Assembly (NCBI GenBank): GCA_002841335.1
Contig: PHEY01000005.1
Span: forward strand, 62,001 to 126,000
DNA: 64,000 nucleotides
From: Actinobacteria bacterium HGW-Actinobacteria-2
Lineage (GTDB): Bacteria > Actinomycetota > Actinomycetes > Propionibacteriales > Propionibacteriaceae
Reading direction: 5' to 3'
A program made the position numbers and the translations under genes. Positions 62,894-64,000 of the stretch are shown here, piece after piece; position 1 is the first letter of the stretch; every line of letters begins with the position of its first letter. The notes beneath the pieces were generated by a model. That model worked only from the letters and a program-made list of their open reading frames with translations, had not been told where the DNA came from and searched no databases.

Positions 62894-63018
62894 ACCGGCA
62901 GTCCTACCACCTGTGGCCACCTCGGCGGCGTGTCTGTCGGACCCAAGCCGTGGGCCTGGGTAGGGTCCGAAGTGGTGGCATCCCACAGCCGCCGCCGCGA
63001 CCCTTTGGAGGGGGTGCT

Positions 63019-63186
63019 ATGCCCGCGAAGTTGAAGACCATCCTGATCGTCCTGGTCGCCATCTTCCTGACCTACGCGGTCGTGCGCGACCCCGAACGCG
63101 CGGCCGCCGTGATCAAGTCCATCTGGGACCTGCTCTACACCACCCTCGAAGGCTTCGGCCGGTTCTTCGCGTCCCTGGCGGGCTGA
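63019..63186 (+). CDS. Small single-pass membrane protein
   Basis: A 55-residue protein with GGAGGGGG before the ATG. One hydrophobic helix (LIVLVAIFLTYAVV, residues about 8-22) follows a Lys-rich start, then an amphipathic segment with RDPERAAAVIKSIWDLLYTTLEGFGRFFASL. It ends 1 bp before the PH-domain gene, so the two are coupled. Function unknown; probably a membrane partner. Confidence 0.8.
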   Translation: MPAKLKTILIVLVAIFLTYAVVRDPERAAAVIKSIWDLLYTTLEGFGRFFASLAG

Positions 63187-63187
63187 C

Positions 63188-63910
63188 ATGACCGGGCGCT
63201 GGTTGCCCGAGGCCGGTGTGAAGAGCCTGGACAAATACCTGGTTCCCAACGAAGAGCGCATCGTCTTCGTGGTACGCCGGCATTGGACGATCATGACCGA
63301 GCCGATCCTGACCACGGTGGGGTCCGGGATCGCGATGGTCTTCCTGGTCGTGGTGCTGGGCGAGAAGTTCGCCGATCTGGCCAACATCATCTTCATCGCC
63401 TGGCTGGTGGTCCTGGGTCGGCTGATCTTCCACATCATCGAATGGCGCGATTCGTGGTTCGGCTCGACCCAACGACGGCTGATGCTCATTCACGGCCTGG
63501 TGACCCGAAAGGTGGCGATGATGCCGCTGGAGAAGGTCACCGACATGAGCTACGGACGCTCCCCGATCGGCCAGGTGCTCGGCTACGGCGAGTTCGTCCT
63601 GGAATCCGCGGGCCAGGAACAGGCGCTGCGATCGGTCACCCACGTGCCGCACCCCGATCAGCTCTACCGGCTGCTGCTGTCGACGATGTTCGTCCGCACG
63701 TCCGGCGGACGGGCGGTGCCGGCCAGCTCGACCGGCACGGAGTCCGCGCCCGCCATCACCCCCGCACCGACTCCTCGGGTGACGCCGGCACCGGGGCCGA
63801 GCGGCGAGCTCCGCGAATTCCCCTGGCAGGAGCGGATCGCCGAACTCCTCAGCCACGATGACCAGCCGACCGTGCCCAACGTCGTCGAAATCGACGAGCG
63901 CGAGGACTGA
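63188..63910 (+). CDS. Bacterial PH (DUF304/bPH2) domain membrane protein
   Basis: A 240-residue protein. Two hydrophobic helices (about residues 38-80) are followed by the bPH2 domain with STQRRLMLIHGLVTRKVAMMPLEKVTDMSYGRSPIGQVLGYGEFVLESAGQ spread over residues 95-150. A Pro/Thr-rich linker and acidic tail (ELLSHDDQPTVPNVVEIDERED) end the protein. The actinobacterial family has no firm role; membrane scaffolding is likely. ATG at 63188, coupled to the small gene before. Confidence 0.87.
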   Translation: MTGRWLPEAGVKSLDKYLVPNEERIVFVVRRHWTIMTEPILTTVGSGIAMVFLVVVLGEKFADLANIIFIAWLVVLGRLIFHIIEWRDSWFGSTQRRLMLIHGLVTRKVAMMPLEKVTDMSYGRSPIGQVLGYGEFVLESAGQEQALRSVTHVPHPDQLYRLLLSTMFVRTSGGRAVPASSTGTESAPAITPAPTPRVTPAPGPSGELREFPWQERIAELLSHDDQPTVPNVVEIDERED

Positions 63911-63927
63911 GCCTCGGCAGCGTGGCC

Positions 63928-63945
63928 ATTCCCGGTATCGGGAAT
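63928..63945. promoter_or_regulatory. Near-perfect 18-bp palindrome after the PH-domain gene
   Basis: ATTCCCGG and TATCGGGAAT make a dyad with one mismatch pair about 18 bp after the stop. It may be an operator for a gene beyond the right edge. The last 90 bp of the window contain no visible start. Confidence 0.35.
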
Positions 63946-64000
63946 AGGTTCTTTGGCGTACCCAGCTACGCTAGGGCCGTCAAAGTCTGCAAAGGACCGT

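Overview
The window is high-GC DNA (about 65-70 percent by eye) with GTG starts, Shine-Dalgarno sites, many 4-nt ATGA overlaps, a DUF222/HNH endonuclease, a GTP-type PEP carboxykinase, an excalibur protein and a CU044_5270-type protein. This points to a chromosomal segment of an actinobacterium, most likely Propionibacteriales or Propionibacteriaceae. The family-level placement is inference. No rRNA, CRISPR array, transposase or phage gene was found.

Region 1 (1-11.6 kb) is a cell-surface glycopolymer locus. It holds a truncated GT87-like membrane transferase, rmlA, rmlB, an RmlC-RmlD fusion, a cytidylyltransferase-reductase fusion expected to make CDP-ribitol, two TagF/TarL-like polyol-phosphate transferases, a large GT2 transferase and a glycerophosphodiesterase. 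Together they suggest a rhamnose- and polyol-phosphate-containing, teichoic-acid-like wall polymer. Region 2 (11.7-16.2 kb) is housekeeping: a DUF885 metallopeptidase-like protein, an alpha/beta hydrolase, an M20 amidohydrolase and a P-loop kinase.

Region 3 (16.2-32.7 kb) is a [NiFe]-hydrogenase island. A complete group 1 membrane-bound uptake hydrogenase (Tat-exported small subunit, large subunit, cytochrome b) is present with hypA, B, C, D, E, F and one maturation protease. Three oddities stand out. (i) A second, short, group-3-like large subunit is coupled to its own hypC, lies divergent from its own hypA, and has no small subunit nearby. (ii) The cytochrome b carries a 180-residue N-terminal domain resembling a degenerate P-type ATPase catalytic domain. 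(iii) hypF contains an in-frame insertion made of two inverted copies of a dispersed palindromic repeat. An ECF sigma/CU044_5270 pair, a pentapeptide-repeat protein and a DUF7710-like protein sit inside the island.

Region 4 (32.7-49.6 kb) holds a two-component/ABC export operon with a candidate 7-2-7 operator, two paralogous small membrane proteins, an excalibur protein, an HNH endonuclease, an SDR with an extra N-terminal domain, a DUF4143 ATPase, a thioredoxin-fold [2Fe-2S] ferredoxin, tRNA-Arg(ACG), pckG, a secreted protein, a YdcZ-type transporter, an old yellow enzyme and a methyltransferase.

Region 5 (49.6-58.0 kb) is the most system-like part. One arm is an operon of a UroD-superfamily zinc alkyltransferase-like gene plus livK-livHM-livG-livF. 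The divergent arm is an FMN monooxygenase plus two AhpD/CMD-family genes. Between them a short Cys-containing ORF with downstream hairpins looks like an attenuating leader peptide. I propose a sulfur-scavenging (thioether or similar) uptake and cleavage system; this is inference. Region 6 (58-64 kb) has a lipoprotein, a GNAT enzyme, a CPA1 antiporter, tRNA-Ser(GCT), an SRPBCC/MarR pair behind a perfect 18-bp palindrome, and a small membrane protein with a PH-domain protein. Several families of short palindromic repeats are dispersed through the window.
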